From assembly GCF_003860125.1 (NCBI RefSeq), contig NZ_RQYL01000006.1, positions 36,630 to 100,629 of the forward strand: a stretch of 64,000 nt of DNA, read 5' to 3'. The notes below the pieces were generated by a model. That model searched no databases. It had not been told where the DNA came from and worked only from the letters and a program-made list of their open reading frames with translations. Position numbers and translations under genes: made by a program. The stretch is from Fretibacterium sp. OH1220_COT-178. GTDB lineage: Bacteria; Synergistota; Synergistia; Synergistales; Aminobacteriaceae. Each line of letters starts with the position of its first letter. Position 1 is the stretch's first letter. Of the stretch, positions 54,008 to 62,805 are shown in pieces.

Positions 54008-54038
54008 AAAGCCCCCCGCCTCCCGGCGGGGGGCTTTT
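54008..54038. terminator. Second, bidirectional terminator
   Basis: AAGCCCCCCGCC (54009-54020) pairs with GGCGGGGGGCTT, flanked by A on the left and T on the right, so it can act on both strands between the feo locus and the convergent pseudogene. Confidence 0.8.
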
Positions 54039-54176
54039 CCGTCCCTCATATTCCGCGACGGGCAAAGGGGCAACGCGCGTGCGGGGTGCTTCGGCCGCTT
54101 AAATGTTTGCTCCGATGCCTCGCGGAAAAAGCGGCCTTCTGCTTAAACGGCGGAATGCGAGGGATTGGTGTTTGAA

Positions 54177-54940
54177 TTATGCCAGCGGTCTCAGGGGGTT
54201 GCGGTAGATCGAGGCGATGTGCTCGCGGGTGGACTTGACCGGGGCCAGCGAGAGCAAAAGCCCCAGCGATGGCGTCTCCAGGGCGAGGTTGCAGAGGCGA
54301 TCGACGTCCGCCTCGGTAAAGCCCTCGTCCTGAAGCTTCTGGGTGGCGCCGACGGAGAAAAGCCGCATTTCGAACTCTTCGCTGCGGCCCTTGCCTCGCC
54401 CGGCTCCCCTTTCAGTCCGGGCACGATCGGGACGAGCAATTTCGCCGGAATCCTGGTGCAGTCCGGATAGCACTCCAGGACCACAGCGGGCAGCAGCACG
54501 GACAAGCCCTGTCCGTGGGCACGCTTGGACTTCATTCCGCTGAGCTGGGGCTCCAGTGCATGCGCGTAGAGCGGCGGGCTGTTGTCGACCCCCGATCCCG
54601 CGATCATGGAGGCATAGAGCAAGCAGGAACGGGCATGAATGTCCTCCGGCTTGGCGATGGCCTTTGGCAGGCACTCGGAGATCGGGCGTACCGTCTCGCC
54701 CCCGAAAGCGACAGATAGGGGATTTGCAGCCATGCTTGTAGCGGCTTCGATCACGTGATTGACCGCGTCGATCGAGACGTAGCGAGTCTGGTCGGGCGGC
54801 AGTTTGGTCGTCAGTGCCGGATCGTTTATGGAGAAGAGCGGATAGATGCAGTCTTGGGCTATCGCTCCCGGACCGAAGTAGACCGTCGTTTTCAGGCGGA
54901 CTCCCATCATCTTGCCTGTGTCGAAGTCCTTGTCCCACAT
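54177..54940 (-). pseudogene. Iron-containing alcohol dehydrogenase, decayed
   Basis: The minus-strand frame starts MWDKDFDTGKMMGVRLKTTV and has YFGPGAIAQ, the family N terminus, but then jumps directly to PLFSINDPALTTKLPPDQTR, which normally lies well past residue 150. About 130-150 residues of the NAD-binding domain are missing. The iron-site region (DAVNHVIEAATS, LLYASMIAGSGVDN, KSKRAHGQGLSVLLPAVVLE) is present. Near 54390-54425 homology shifts to another frame (EEFEMRLFSVGATQKLQDEG onward) that runs to the TAA at 54177. A deletion plus a frameshift make it non-functional. Confidence 0.8.
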
Positions 54941-55564
54941 CGTTTAAACGCCCCTTCCCATCGTATGAAAAAGTGGTTGATTGAAAAAATCTCTGCTCGT
55001 ATGACATGGCACTCCCTATTTTCCCGGAGAGAGGCGGACCTGAATTTGTCCGTAGCAGATTCTGCCGGAAGCGGTAAGGTTTTGTCGTCCGAGAACGCTG
55101 TTGTTTTTGTTGCGTTCGAGTGTCGGCCGTATCGTGCGCCATGCGTGCCGTATCCTGCTGCAAGTGAAGGAGGGAATGGCGGGGAGGCGGGAAGCGCGTT
55201 TATGGGAGCGTGGAGGAAACTGCAAAAATTGTTATTGTCGCTGGAATGAGACTGGAATGAGAGAGGAATGTCCGGCCGACAGCCGAGAGGCCGGTTTCGA
55301 TGCGGCCACAATGAGTTTGTTGCGGGGACAGGGAAACATTCCTATTTTTCAAGGGCAGCGGAAGAACGGAGAAGCCGTTTTTTTAAAAAATCCTTCCGGT
55401 CGGTACCTGCGCCCTATACGACACGAGCTCTGTTTTCCCGTGGTTTTGTTGACCTCGATATGTTGCTTGATCTTTTTGGGGGAATACGGTATGCTGTATC
55501 CTAAGTCGAATGATTCAGTCTAATTTGAGGTCGCCTTTGCGATCCCACCCGAGGAGGGGATGGT
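54941..55564. other. Gene-poor, lower-GC gap
   Basis: No frame with a start, ribosome site and recognisable product is seen in about 620 bases. Base composition is visibly more AT-rich than the flanks, as expected for decayed DNA next to a pseudogene. The only signal is the promoter of the downstream regulator at its right end. Confidence 0.55.
55467..55495 (+). promoter_or_regulatory. Promoter of the GntR-family gene
   Basis: TTGATC (55467-55472), a 17-base spacer and TATGCT (55490-55495). The start near 55502 leaves a 63-base leader. Confidence 0.65.
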
Positions 55565-56242
55565 TTGCTGGGTGCGTTGAGGCTGGAGGAGATCCGTCCC
55601 ATACGTGAGATCATCTACGACCGCCTGAAGGAGGCGATCCTCTCGGGCGAGATCGGGGATGGGGAGCGGCTGATCGAGTCGGACATCGCCGAACGCCTGA
55701 ACGTCAGCCGCACTCCGGTACGGGAGGCCTTCCGCATGCTGGAGTCGGACGGGATACTGGAGGCGTTGCCCCGGCGGGGCGTCGTCGTCAGGAACATGGC
55801 CGTCGACGACATCGTGGAGATCTACCGTATCCGGCAGGCCCTCGAGGTGATGGCCGTCCAGAGCGCTACGGGCCGAATTCGTCCGGCGGAGATCGCGGAG
55901 GCGCGGATGCATTTGAACCATGCCGAACAAAACCTTGCCCGGCATGATTACAATTCCTTTTACGCCGACAACGAACGGTTTACCAATGTGCTTGTCCGTG
56001 CCAGCCGTATGCCCCGAACCATCCAATTGATCGGAACCTATCGGGAGCAGCTCGCGCGTTTCAGGCGGATCACGCTTTCCTCCGACAGCCGCCGGTCGGT
56101 GGTCGTGGGGGAGCACAGGGCCATTCTGGATGCCGTCGAGTCCCGGGATGCAAAACTGGCGGGAAGTCTGGTTCATGCGCACTTGGATGCGGCGTTGGCG
56201 GTCTGCGTGGAATTTTTTACCCAGGAGCGCTCCGACGTGTAG
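55565..56242 (+). CDS. GntR/FadR-family transcriptional regulator
   Basis: The 225-residue protein has an N-terminal winged HTH (LIESDIAERLNVSRTPVREA, then FRMLESDGILEALPRRGVVV) and a helical FCD ligand-binding domain with IVEIYRIRQALEVMAVQ and a late His (GEHRAILDAV, LVHAHLDAAL) that often binds a metal and a carboxylate. It probably senses the substrate of the tctCBA transporter next door. TTG 55565 follows GGAGGGG. Confidence 0.9.
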   Translation: MLGALRLEEIRPIREIIYDRLKEAILSGEIGDGERLIESDIAERLNVSRTPVREAFRMLESDGILEALPRRGVVVRNMAVDDIVEIYRIRQALEVMAVQSATGRIRPAEIAEARMHLNHAEQNLARHDYNSFYADNERFTNVLVRASRMPRTIQLIGTYREQLARFRRITLSSDSRRSVVVGEHRAILDAVESRDAKLAGSLVHAHLDAALAVCVEFFTQERSDV

Positions 56243-56352
56243 GCCGGACTGCCGGAGAGAGGAGGGATGCGCCGGGCCTGTTTGCGGTGAGGTAAGCCAA
56301 GAGGTTTGCGTTGAGTTGGCATGAGAGCTCATTACCGACAGGAGGTTCGAAA

Positions 56353-57327
56353 ATGTCGAAGAGAGTGTTGTCCCTGGTCTTTTTGCTTCTCTTTGCCGCG
56401 TCCGCCTGGGCGGCGGATTTTCCCTCCCGGACGTTCGAGTGCATCGCACCGGCGGGACCCGGCGGTGGGTGGGATACGACAATGCGTATGGTCACCAAGG
56501 TCCTCAAGGAAAAAGGTTTCGTCACGCAGGCCATGCCCGTGGTCAACAAGCCTGGCGGCGGAGGCGGCGTGGCGCTGGCCTACATCGCCCGCAAGAAGGA
56601 TCCGCACGTCATCACCGTCTATTCCCCGCCCCTGCTCCTCATCAATCTCACCGGGCAGACGCCGCTCAGCTACAGGAACGTCACGCCGATCGCCATGATG
56701 ATCAACGACTTCGGGGCCTTTGTCGTACCCAAAAACTCCCCCTACAGGAACATCAAGGACGTCTTCGAAGCGCTGAAAAAAGATCCCCGCAGCGTTAAGG
56801 TGGGAGGGGCCTCCTCCCCCGGCAGCATGGACCATATCCAGTTCCTTCAGGCCGCCAAGGCCGCCGGAGTGACGGGCCTCAAGGATATTCCCTACGTCGC
56901 TTTCCAGGGGGGAGAGGCTCTGGCCGCATTGCTTGGCGGACATATCGACCTCTACTCCACCGGCATGGCCGAGATTGTGGGGCCCCTCGAGGCGGGGGAG
57001 CTCCTCGGCCTTGCCCTGACCAGCCCGCAGCGCGTGGCGGATGGGCCTCTGGCCAATGTCCCCACCCTGCGGGAGGAGGGGATCGACGCCGTATTCATCA
57101 ACTGGCGCGGCATCTTTGGGATCCCCGACATGCCCGAGGAGGCCCGGGCCTTCATGGAGGACGCCCTGAGCAAGGTCGCCGGCACGGAGGAATGGAAGGC
57201 TATCTGCCGGCAAAACGGCTGGACCGAGGCTTATATGGGATCCGCCGAATTTGCGGCCTTTTTGGAGAGGACGAACGCCGAGTACCAGGACCTCCTGAAG
57301 GACATCGGCCTGCACAGACAGCAGTAG
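56353..57327 (+). CDS. tctC: Tripartite tricarboxylate transporter, solute-binding protein
   Basis: The 324-residue protein has a signal peptide (AWA|ADF) and the TctC fold: VNKPGGGGGVALAYIARKKD, the ligand loop GGASSPGSMDHIQFL and VAFQGGEALAALLGGHIDL. It binds citrate or a related carboxylate outside the membrane. AGGAGG precedes ATG 56353. A strong hairpin terminator separates it from tctB, which would give it higher expression than the membrane subunits. Confidence 0.92.
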   Translation: MSKRVLSLVFLLLFAASAWAADFPSRTFECIAPAGPGGGWDTTMRMVTKVLKEKGFVTQAMPVVNKPGGGGGVALAYIARKKDPHVITVYSPPLLLINLTGQTPLSYRNVTPIAMMINDFGAFVVPKNSPYRNIKDVFEALKKDPRSVKVGGASSPGSMDHIQFLQAAKAAGVTGLKDIPYVAFQGGEALAALLGGHIDLYSTGMAEIVGPLEAGELLGLALTSPQRVADGPLANVPTLREEGIDAVFINWRGIFGIPDMPEEARAFMEDALSKVAGTEEWKAICRQNGWTEAYMGSAEFAAFLERTNAEYQDLLKDIGLHRQQ

Positions 57328-57350
57328 GGCGGCGCTTGTCCTCACCTGCG

Positions 57351-57387
57351 TCCGCCTCCTGCGTTTTTGCGCGGGAGGCGGATTTTT
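57351..57387 (+). terminator. Intercistronic terminator between tctC and tctB
   Basis: TCCGCCTCC (57351-57359) pairs with GGAGGCGGA (57374-57382), extended by GCG/CGC inside, followed by TTTTT. Confidence 0.85.
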
Positions 57388-57435
57388 GAGCGGTTCATCA
57401 CCCTTTGGCATCGATATCGGCAAGGAGGGATCTCT

Positions 57436-57909
57436 TTGAGACGGGATACCGTGGTGGGCCTTTTTGCTCTGACCGCCGGAACGGCCTATAGCGTCATGAC
57501 CTGGAACCTTCCCCGGGCGACCGTTGGCGATGCCCTGGCGCCCCTGATGTTCCCGGGCATTTTGGGGGGGCTCATGATCCTTCTCGGTCTGGGCGTCCTG
57601 GTCATCGACCGAAAACGATCGCTTCGGGGCGAGGCGGAGCGCCCCCCCGAAGTCAAGGATCCGGGGTACTGGAAGCTGATCCTCGGCACGGTTATGGCTT
57701 GCGCGGCTTACGGGCTCGCCTTCGATGCGCTGGGCTACGTTCTTTCCACGGCGCCTTTTCTTTGGACGCTTCTGATGCTGGCGAACGAGCCCGGGCGCTG
57801 GAGGCAAAACCTTCTCCTCTCGGCGGCCTTTACCTTCGTGCTCTGGCTTGTCTTCGTCAAGGGTTTTCAGATCAATCTGCCCACGTTTTTCCAGGGCGGC
57901 CCCATCTGA
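57436..57909 (+). CDS. tctB: Tripartite tricarboxylate transporter, small membrane subunit
   Basis: The 157-residue protein has four hydrophobic helices, the TctB layout (LFALTAGTAYSVMTW, MFPGILGGLMILLGLGVL, LGTVMACAAYGLAFDALGYV, and FTFVLWLVFVKGFQINLP). TTG 57436 follows AAGGAGGG by six bases; the upstream frame has no homology. It pairs with TctA. Confidence 0.85.
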   Translation: MRRDTVVGLFALTAGTAYSVMTWNLPRATVGDALAPLMFPGILGGLMILLGLGVLVIDRKRSLRGEAERPPEVKDPGYWKLILGTVMACAAYGLAFDALGYVLSTAPFLWTLLMLANEPGRWRQNLLLSAAFTFVLWLVFVKGFQINLPTFFQGGPI

Positions 57910-57926
57910 ACGGGAGGTCTGGCCGA

Positions 57927-59441
57927 ATGGATACTGGAGTGTTGAGCAACCTGGCTTTTGGCTTCTCCGTGGCGCTGCAGCCGATGAATATTCTACTCAT
58001 GACCCTGGGATCCATGCTGGGGACGGTTTTGGGAATGCTGCCGGGCCTTGGGCCCTCCACGGGCATTGCGCTTCTTTTGCCCCTGACGTTCACGATGAAG
58101 CCCGAGATGGCGCTGATCGCGATGTGCGCCGTCTATTATGGCGCCATGTTCGGCGGGTCGCGCAGCTCGATCCTCTTGAATATCCCGGGCGACGGGGCGG
58201 CGGTGGCCTCGTGCTTCGACGGCTACCCCATGGCGCAGCAGGGGCGGGCCGAGGCGGCGCTGGCGATATCGGCCATCGCCTCCTTCATCGGCGGTCTGGT
58301 CGCGTCGGTCGCCTTCGTCGCCCTGGCCCTGCCGGTCGCCCGATTTGCCCTGCGTTTCGGGCCTCCGGAGTATTTCGTCCTGATGGTCTTCGCCCTGGCC
58401 GCGACCGCCGCCATCTCCAAGGAGGTGCTGCTGAAGGGGCTGATCTCCATGCTGATCGGCCTCATGCTGACGACGGTAGGGATCGACCTCCAGTCCGGGG
58501 TGCAGCGCTTCACCTTCGGCTCCGTCGAGCTGTTGAGCGGCATCGACTTCGTGGTCGTCATCATCGGCGTATACGGGATCGGCGAGATCCTGAAGGAGTA
58601 CCGGACCCTGCGCCTGAAGGGGGAGGCGCACGTCCAGAAAACGTTCGGGCGCATCTGGATCACTCGGGAGGACTGGCGAAGAAGCTGGCTGCCCATCCTG
58701 CGCCAGACGCCCATAGGCTTCCTGATCGGCGTGCTTCCCGGCGCGGGGGGAACCATTGCGGCCATGATGGCCTACAACAACGAAAAACAGTTGTCGAAAC
58801 GCCCCGAGGAATTCGGGCACGGCGCGGTGGAGGGGCTCGCCGCTCCGGAGGCGGCCAACAACGCCTGTTCGATCGGGGCCATGATCCCCATGTTCACCCT
58901 GGGCGTCCCCGGGTCGGGCACGACTGCGGTGATGCTTGGGGCCCTCATGATCTACGGCCTGCAGCCCGGCCCCTTGCTGTTTCAGCACAATCCCGAGATC
59001 GCATGGGGCGTCATCGCATCGCTCTTCCTGGCCAACGTGGTGTGCGCCTTCATCAACATTCCGCTGGCGGGGCTGCTGGTCCGGGTTCTGGCGATTCCTC
59101 CGAGGCTGCTCTATCCCCTGGTCGTCGTCCTGGCCTTCCTGGGGGTCTACACGATCAACTACAGCGCCATGGAGTTCGTGCTGCTGACGGGGCTGGGGCT
59201 TCTGGGGTATTTCATGAAGTGCTTCGGGATTCCGACGGCGCCCCTGATCCTGGCGGTGGTGGTGGGGTCCTCGATGGAACAATCCTTCCGGCAATCGCTG
59301 ATGCTCTCGAACGGCAGCATGCGGATCTTCTTCCGATCCACGATCTGTCTGTCGCTCTGGGCGCTCGCCGCGTTGTCCCTCGCATGGCCCTTCATATCGG
59401 ACCGGATGAAGTCGGCGGGGACGTCGGCACGCAAGGGCTGA
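57927..59441 (+). CDS. tctA: Tripartite tricarboxylate transporter, large membrane subunit
   Basis: The 504-residue protein has about 12 membrane helices. TctA signatures are GTVLGMLPGLGPSTGIALLL, YYGAMFGGSRSSILLNIPGD and the repeat TLGVPGSGTTAVMLGALMIYG. It moves the carboxylate with Na+ or H+. GGGAGGT lies before ATG 57927, 17 bases after tctB. Confidence 0.95.
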   Translation: MDTGVLSNLAFGFSVALQPMNILLMTLGSMLGTVLGMLPGLGPSTGIALLLPLTFTMKPEMALIAMCAVYYGAMFGGSRSSILLNIPGDGAAVASCFDGYPMAQQGRAEAALAISAIASFIGGLVASVAFVALALPVARFALRFGPPEYFVLMVFALAATAAISKEVLLKGLISMLIGLMLTTVGIDLQSGVQRFTFGSVELLSGIDFVVVIIGVYGIGEILKEYRTLRLKGEAHVQKTFGRIWITREDWRRSWLPILRQTPIGFLIGVLPGAGGTIAAMMAYNNEKQLSKRPEEFGHGAVEGLAAPEAANNACSIGAMIPMFTLGVPGSGTTAVMLGALMIYGLQPGPLLFQHNPEIAWGVIASLFLANVVCAFINIPLAGLLVRVLAIPPRLLYPLVVVLAFLGVYTINYSAMEFVLLTGLGLLGYFMKCFGIPTAPLILAVVVGSSMEQSFRQSLMLSNGSMRIFFRSTICLSLWALAALSLAWPFISDRMKSAGTSARKG

Positions 59442-59476
59442 GGCGACATCCTTTCCGTTTTTCGCGGAACGTTCCG

Positions 59477-60004
59477 ATGGCGAACACGATGCGGGAAATT
59501 CTGGAGGCGCGGGAGGCGCGTTGGCTGCGTCGCCTCGAGCTGAGCCGCAGGGGAACGGTGCTGACGGTGACCCTGAACGTCCCCGGCCCCGACAAGACGG
59601 CGCCGCACTGGGTGAATGCCCATCGGCGGCTTTGCGCTATACTGGAGTGCGGATTGCGGCCCTTCGGCCTTCGGTACCGGGAGCGCAACGTCGCCGCGGA
59701 CGGGGCCGAGGCGCATTTTGTCCTCGGGACTGACGCCCTGAAGGCCAAGGAGATTGCGGTCCGTTTCGAGGAGGAGCACCCCGCCGGCCGTCTCGTCGAC
59801 GCCGACGTGATGGATGCCTCGGGGCGTCCCGTCGGGAGGGATGTCCTGGGGCTGCCGCCGCGCCGTTGCCTGTGCTGCGGCCGGCCGGCCCGGGACTGCG
59901 CCGTCCTGCGGGCCCATCCGCTCGAAGAGGTTCTGGCGCGGGCGGAGGCGATCCTGGATGTCGTTTGGGAAGGGGCCGGGGGCGGCGAGCGCCGCGATGG
60001 CTGA
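59477..60004 (+). CDS. citX: Apo-citrate lyase phosphoribosyl-dephospho-CoA transferase
   Basis: The 175-residue protein matches CitX: LTVTLNVPGPDKTAPHWVNA near the start and GRPVGRDVLGLPPRRCLCCG with further Cys and His near the end. It attaches the prosthetic group to the acyl carrier subunit of citrate lyase. The ribosome site is weak. It sits 35 bases after tctA and 12 before citG. The lyase genes citDEF are not in the window. Confidence 0.85.
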   Translation: MANTMREILEAREARWLRRLELSRRGTVLTVTLNVPGPDKTAPHWVNAHRRLCAILECGLRPFGLRYRERNVAADGAEAHFVLGTDALKAKEIAVRFEEEHPAGRLVDADVMDASGRPVGRDVLGLPPRRCLCCGRPARDCAVLRAHPLEEVLARAEAILDVVWEGAGGGERRDG

Positions 60005-60016
60005 AAGGGGAACGGC

Positions 60017-60883
60017 ATGAACAGCCTATACGTCTTCAACATAGCCCGGCTCGCCGTCGGGTCCCTTTTGAAGGAGGCCGCGGTGCATCCGAAGCCGGGT
60101 CTGGTCACCCCTTTGGACAACGGCTCCCACGCGGACATGGACTTTCAGAATTTCATCGACAGCGCCATGGCGCTTCTCCCCTGTTTTCTAAACTGCGCCT
60201 CCATCGGGCTGGAGACGCTGGAGCTGGGGGCGGAGGACGTCCTGGGCCTCTTGCGCGTGACGGGGCGTCAGGGCGAGTGGGAGATGCTCAGGGCGACCGG
60301 CGGGGTCAACACGCACAAGGGCGCCATCTTCCTTCTGGGGCTCCTTTGTGCGGCGGCCGGGCGCCTTGCGGCACAGGAAAGGGAGTCGACGCCCAGGGCC
60401 CTGGCCCTGACCGCGTCCTCCTTCGTTCGGGGGATCGTCGGTAGGGAGCTCGCCGATCTGACCCTGGAGCGCTGCAGGACGGCGGGCGAGCGCGCCTTTG
60501 TCCTTTATGGGCTGGAGGGGGTGCGGGGAGAGGCGGAACGGGGTTTTCCAACGGCGCTTCGCGCCGCCGGGCGGATGCGCGAGCTCGAACGGAACGGAAC
60601 CCTCTCGTTCAGGGAGCGTGCGGCACATGTCCTGATCCATATCGTCTCCGAGAATGCGGACTGCAACCTGGTGGCGCGAGGGGGGCTGGACGCGATGCTG
60701 AACGTCCAGGCGGAGGCAAAAGAAATCCTGCAGGCCGGGGGAATGTTGACGCCCTCCGGCCGGGCCGGGATAGCGGAGATGGAGCGACGCCTCGTGAGCC
60801 GTAATCTGAGCCCCGGCGGGAGTGCGGACATCCTCTCGGCCGCGCTGTTCCTCGAGGGGGCGCACGCCTGCCGGACGGATTGA
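60017..60883 (+). CDS. citG: Triphosphoribosyl-dephospho-CoA synthase
   Basis: The 288-residue protein has the CitG signatures EAAVHPKPGLVTPLDNGSHA DMDF (interrupted here) and GGVNTHKGAIFLLGLL, plus DCNLVARGG near the end. It makes the citrate-lyase cofactor precursor from dephospho-CoA and ATP. With CitX and the tctCBA transporter it suggests citrate uptake and cleavage. Confidence 0.92.
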   Translation: MNSLYVFNIARLAVGSLLKEAAVHPKPGLVTPLDNGSHADMDFQNFIDSAMALLPCFLNCASIGLETLELGAEDVLGLLRVTGRQGEWEMLRATGGVNTHKGAIFLLGLLCAAAGRLAAQERESTPRALALTASSFVRGIVGRELADLTLERCRTAGERAFVLYGLEGVRGEAERGFPTALRAAGRMRELERNGTLSFRERAAHVLIHIVSENADCNLVARGGLDAMLNVQAEAKEILQAGGMLTPSGRAGIAEMERRLVSRNLSPGGSADILSAALFLEGAHACRTD

Positions 60884-60923
60884 GTCCTTCGCGGCGGAGT
60901 CCGGACGTTTCCAGCCCGCCGGA

Positions 60924-61784
60924 TCAGTACCTGAGCCCGTAGGCGGGGTAGTAGATCCTCTGGTCGCTCAAGCCCTCTTTTTGTGCGGCGAGAGCCTCCT
61001 GTCCCCGTTCGCCCATGTTGTAGGAGAGCACGGAGGTCAGAACGTGGACGACGAACATGGGGCCGATCAGGCTGCTGCCGAACGTCGGGGAGCGGTCCCC
61101 AACGTAGAAGGGGAGGTCCGAATACCCGCAGATGGGGGCGGCGGGACTGTCCGTCAGGGTGACGATGTGGGCTCCCCGGCGGGAAATTTTTTCCACGGCC
61201 TCCGCAACTTCGATGACGTAGCTGGGAAGTTCGCAGACGATCAGCATGTCGTGCTCCCCGATGGCCCGGGACTGCTCGAGGAGCGAGACGGAGCCGCGGC
61301 GCATGAGGATGGTCTTCAGCCCCAGGCCCGTGAAGCGGGTGTAGAACCATTCCGACACCAGCGCCGAGATGCCCCATCCCATGCAGTAGATGGCCTCGGC
61401 GTTCTTGGCGGCCTCGCAGAAGGCGATGATGGATTCCGACGAGAGGTTGTGCAGGGTCTCCTCCAGGTTGGCCTGTTCCAGCCGGCAGAGGTCCTGAGGG
61501 ATGTGGGGAGCCTCGACCTCCTCCGCGATGGAGGAGGGCACGACCTGTGCGAGCAGCGCTTTCTTGAGGAGGTCCTTGAGCCCGGCGTATCCGTCGAACC
61601 CCAGCATGCGTGCCACCCTGACCAGTTGGGCTTTGGACACCGAGAGCTTGTCGGCCACCTCACTGATGGAACGAAAAGCCACCTCCGAGGAGTTCCCCAG
61701 GAGATATTCCGCGACGCGGCGGGTCTTTGTGGGAAAAGTGTCCATCCTGTCCCGAATCTGCTTTTCCAATTCTTGAACGTTCAT
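60924..61784 (-). CDS. MurR/RpiR-family transcriptional regulator
   Basis: The 286-residue protein has an N-terminal RpiR HTH (RVAEYLLGNSSEVAFRSISE, VADKLSVSKAQLVRVARMLG) and a C-terminal SIS domain (AIYCMGWGISALVSEW, DMLIVCELPSYVIEVAEAVE) that normally binds a phosphosugar. It is convergent with citG and 41 bases away, so it may not control the citrate genes. Its target is unknown. Confidence 0.9.
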   Translation of the reverse strand: MNVQELEKQIRDRMDTFPTKTRRVAEYLLGNSSEVAFRSISEVADKLSVSKAQLVRVARMLGFDGYAGLKDLLKKALLAQVVPSSIAEEVEAPHIPQDLCRLEQANLEETLHNLSSESIIAFCEAAKNAEAIYCMGWGISALVSEWFYTRFTGLGLKTILMRRGSVSLLEQSRAIGEHDMLIVCELPSYVIEVAEAVEKISRRGAHIVTLTDSPAAPICGYSDLPFYVGDRSPTFGSSLIGPMFVVHVLTSVLSYNMGERGQEALAAQKEGLSDQRIYYPAYGLRY

Positions 61785-61866
61785 GTCGTCTCTCTCTTTT
61801 CTTTGACTGCCTTATGCAGTACCGGCTCACAGTTTATTTTAGAAAAATCATCGTGTCAAATCATAT

Positions 61867-61894
61867 TTGACGCCATGAAAAAAGGTGTTATAAT
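61867..61894 (+). promoter_or_regulatory. Promoter of the tRNA cluster
   Basis: TTGACG (61867-61872), a 16-base spacer and a perfect TATAAT (61889-61894), with the tRNA beginning 12 bases later. Confidence 0.8.
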
Positions 61895-61905
61895 ACTCTG
61901 GTGTC

Positions 61906-61992
61906 GCCGGGCTGGTGGAAGTGGTAGACACACGGGACTTAAAATCCTGGGGACTTCGGTCCGTGCGGGTTCGAGTCCCGCGTCCGGCACCA
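61906..61992 (+). tRNA. tRNA-Leu, anticodon TAA
   Basis: The 87-base class II tRNA has an encoded CCA, D-arm GGTGGAAGTGGTAGACAC, anticodon stem CGGGA/TCCTG with loop CTTAAAA, a long variable arm (GGGGACTTCGGTCC) and T-loop TTCGAGT. Confidence 0.96.
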
Positions 61993-62012
61993 GGACGGAC
62001 ACCGGTTGAAAT

Positions 62013-62093
<81 letters not shown>

Positions 62094-62098
62094 TAATT

Positions 62099-62175
62099 GG
62101 CGGCATAGCTCAGATGGCTAGAGCACGCGGTTCATACCCGCGGTGTCACTGGTTCGACTCCAGTTGCCGCCACCA
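62099..62175 (+). tRNA. Elongator tRNA-Met, anticodon CAT
   Basis: The 77-base tRNA has a fully paired acceptor (GGCGGCA/TGCCGCC), anticodon stem CGCGG/CCGCG with loop TTCATAC and encoded CCA. The body resembles elongator tRNA-Met rather than tRNA-Ile2, which usually begins GGGCC. Confidence 0.93.
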
Positions 62176-62193
62176 ATTCAGATTGACGAGTCG

Positions 62194-62219
62194 AAGCCCG
62201 CTTCTAAGCGGGCTTTTTT
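62194..62219. terminator. Terminator of the tRNA cluster, shared with the convergent acetyltransferase gene
   Basis: AAGCCCGC (62194-62201) pairs with GCGGGCTT (62208-62215), followed by a T-run ending at 62219. The stop codon of the convergent gene (62204-62206) lies in its loop. Confidence 0.88.
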
Positions 62220-62788
62220 GTCGTCCCGCCTTTTCCTGCATCGCGCCACTCCTCTTGGCTCAAACGATAGAGGCAGTGCGGACGCAGGGGGCTGCCGCAG
62301 GGGACGAGCGGGTGCTCGAAGTTCGCGGGACTCCTTTTCATGCCGATCCGCCGCATCACGGCCTGGGAGCGCAGGTTGGGCAGGGCGGTAAAGGACACGA
62401 CCTCGCCCAGCCCGAGCGTCTCGAAAGCGACCTGCAGGGCCGCTCGAGCGGCCTCCGTGGCGTAGCCCTTTCCCCAATGCGGGCGTGCGAGTCTCCAGCC
62501 GATCTCGACGCAGGGCGAGAAGGGGAGCGCGACGTCGGGAACGTGCAGCCCGACGAGCCCGACGAAGGTGCCGGTGCCCCTCCTCTCTACGGCCCAGAAC
62601 CCCCAGCCCCGCTCGTCGATCAGGATGCGGCATCGGTTTGCCATGGCGTCGCTCTCCGTCCGGGAGAGCGGTGCGGGAAGGAACCTCATGACCTCCGGGT
62701 CCGCATTCATCTCCGCAAAGGGAGGATAGTCGGCCTCGGTCCACTGTCTCAGCCTCAGACGTTCCGTCTCCGGCTGCAGGAGCTCCAT
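62204..62788 (-). CDS. GNAT-family N-acetyltransferase (RimJ/RimL-like)
   Basis: The 194-residue protein has the acetyl-CoA fold: ETERLRLRQWTEADYPPFAE at the start, IGWRLARPHWGKGYATEAAR with the pyrophosphate loop and FTALPNLRSQAVMRRIGMKR at the end. This layout is typical of enzymes acetylating protein N termini or small amines. ATG 62788 is chosen, with AGGGG nine bases upstream; ATG 62797 is possible. It begins 17 bases after the spermidine synthase stop, so the pair may be co-transcribed and polyamines are a possible substrate. Confidence 0.85.
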   Translation of the reverse strand: MELLQPETERLRLRQWTEADYPPFAEMNADPEVMRFLPAPLSRTESDAMANRCRILIDERGWGFWAVERRGTGTFVGLVGLHVPDVALPFSPCVEIGWRLARPHWGKGYATEAARAALQVAFETLGLGEVVSFTALPNLRSQAVMRRIGMKRSPANFEHPLVPCGSPLRPHCLYRLSQEEWRDAGKGGTTKKPA

Positions 62789-62805
62789 TTTCCCCATCCC
62801 CTGCT

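Noticed and set aside
55240..55510. Small genes in the low-GC gap
   Set aside because: Short frames lack ribosome sites and recognisable features on both strands.
62099..62175. tRNA-Ile2 (CAT, lysidine-modified) instead of elongator Met
   Set aside because: The acceptor GGCGGCA and the body fit elongator tRNA-Met better; tRNA-Ile2 usually begins GGGCC.
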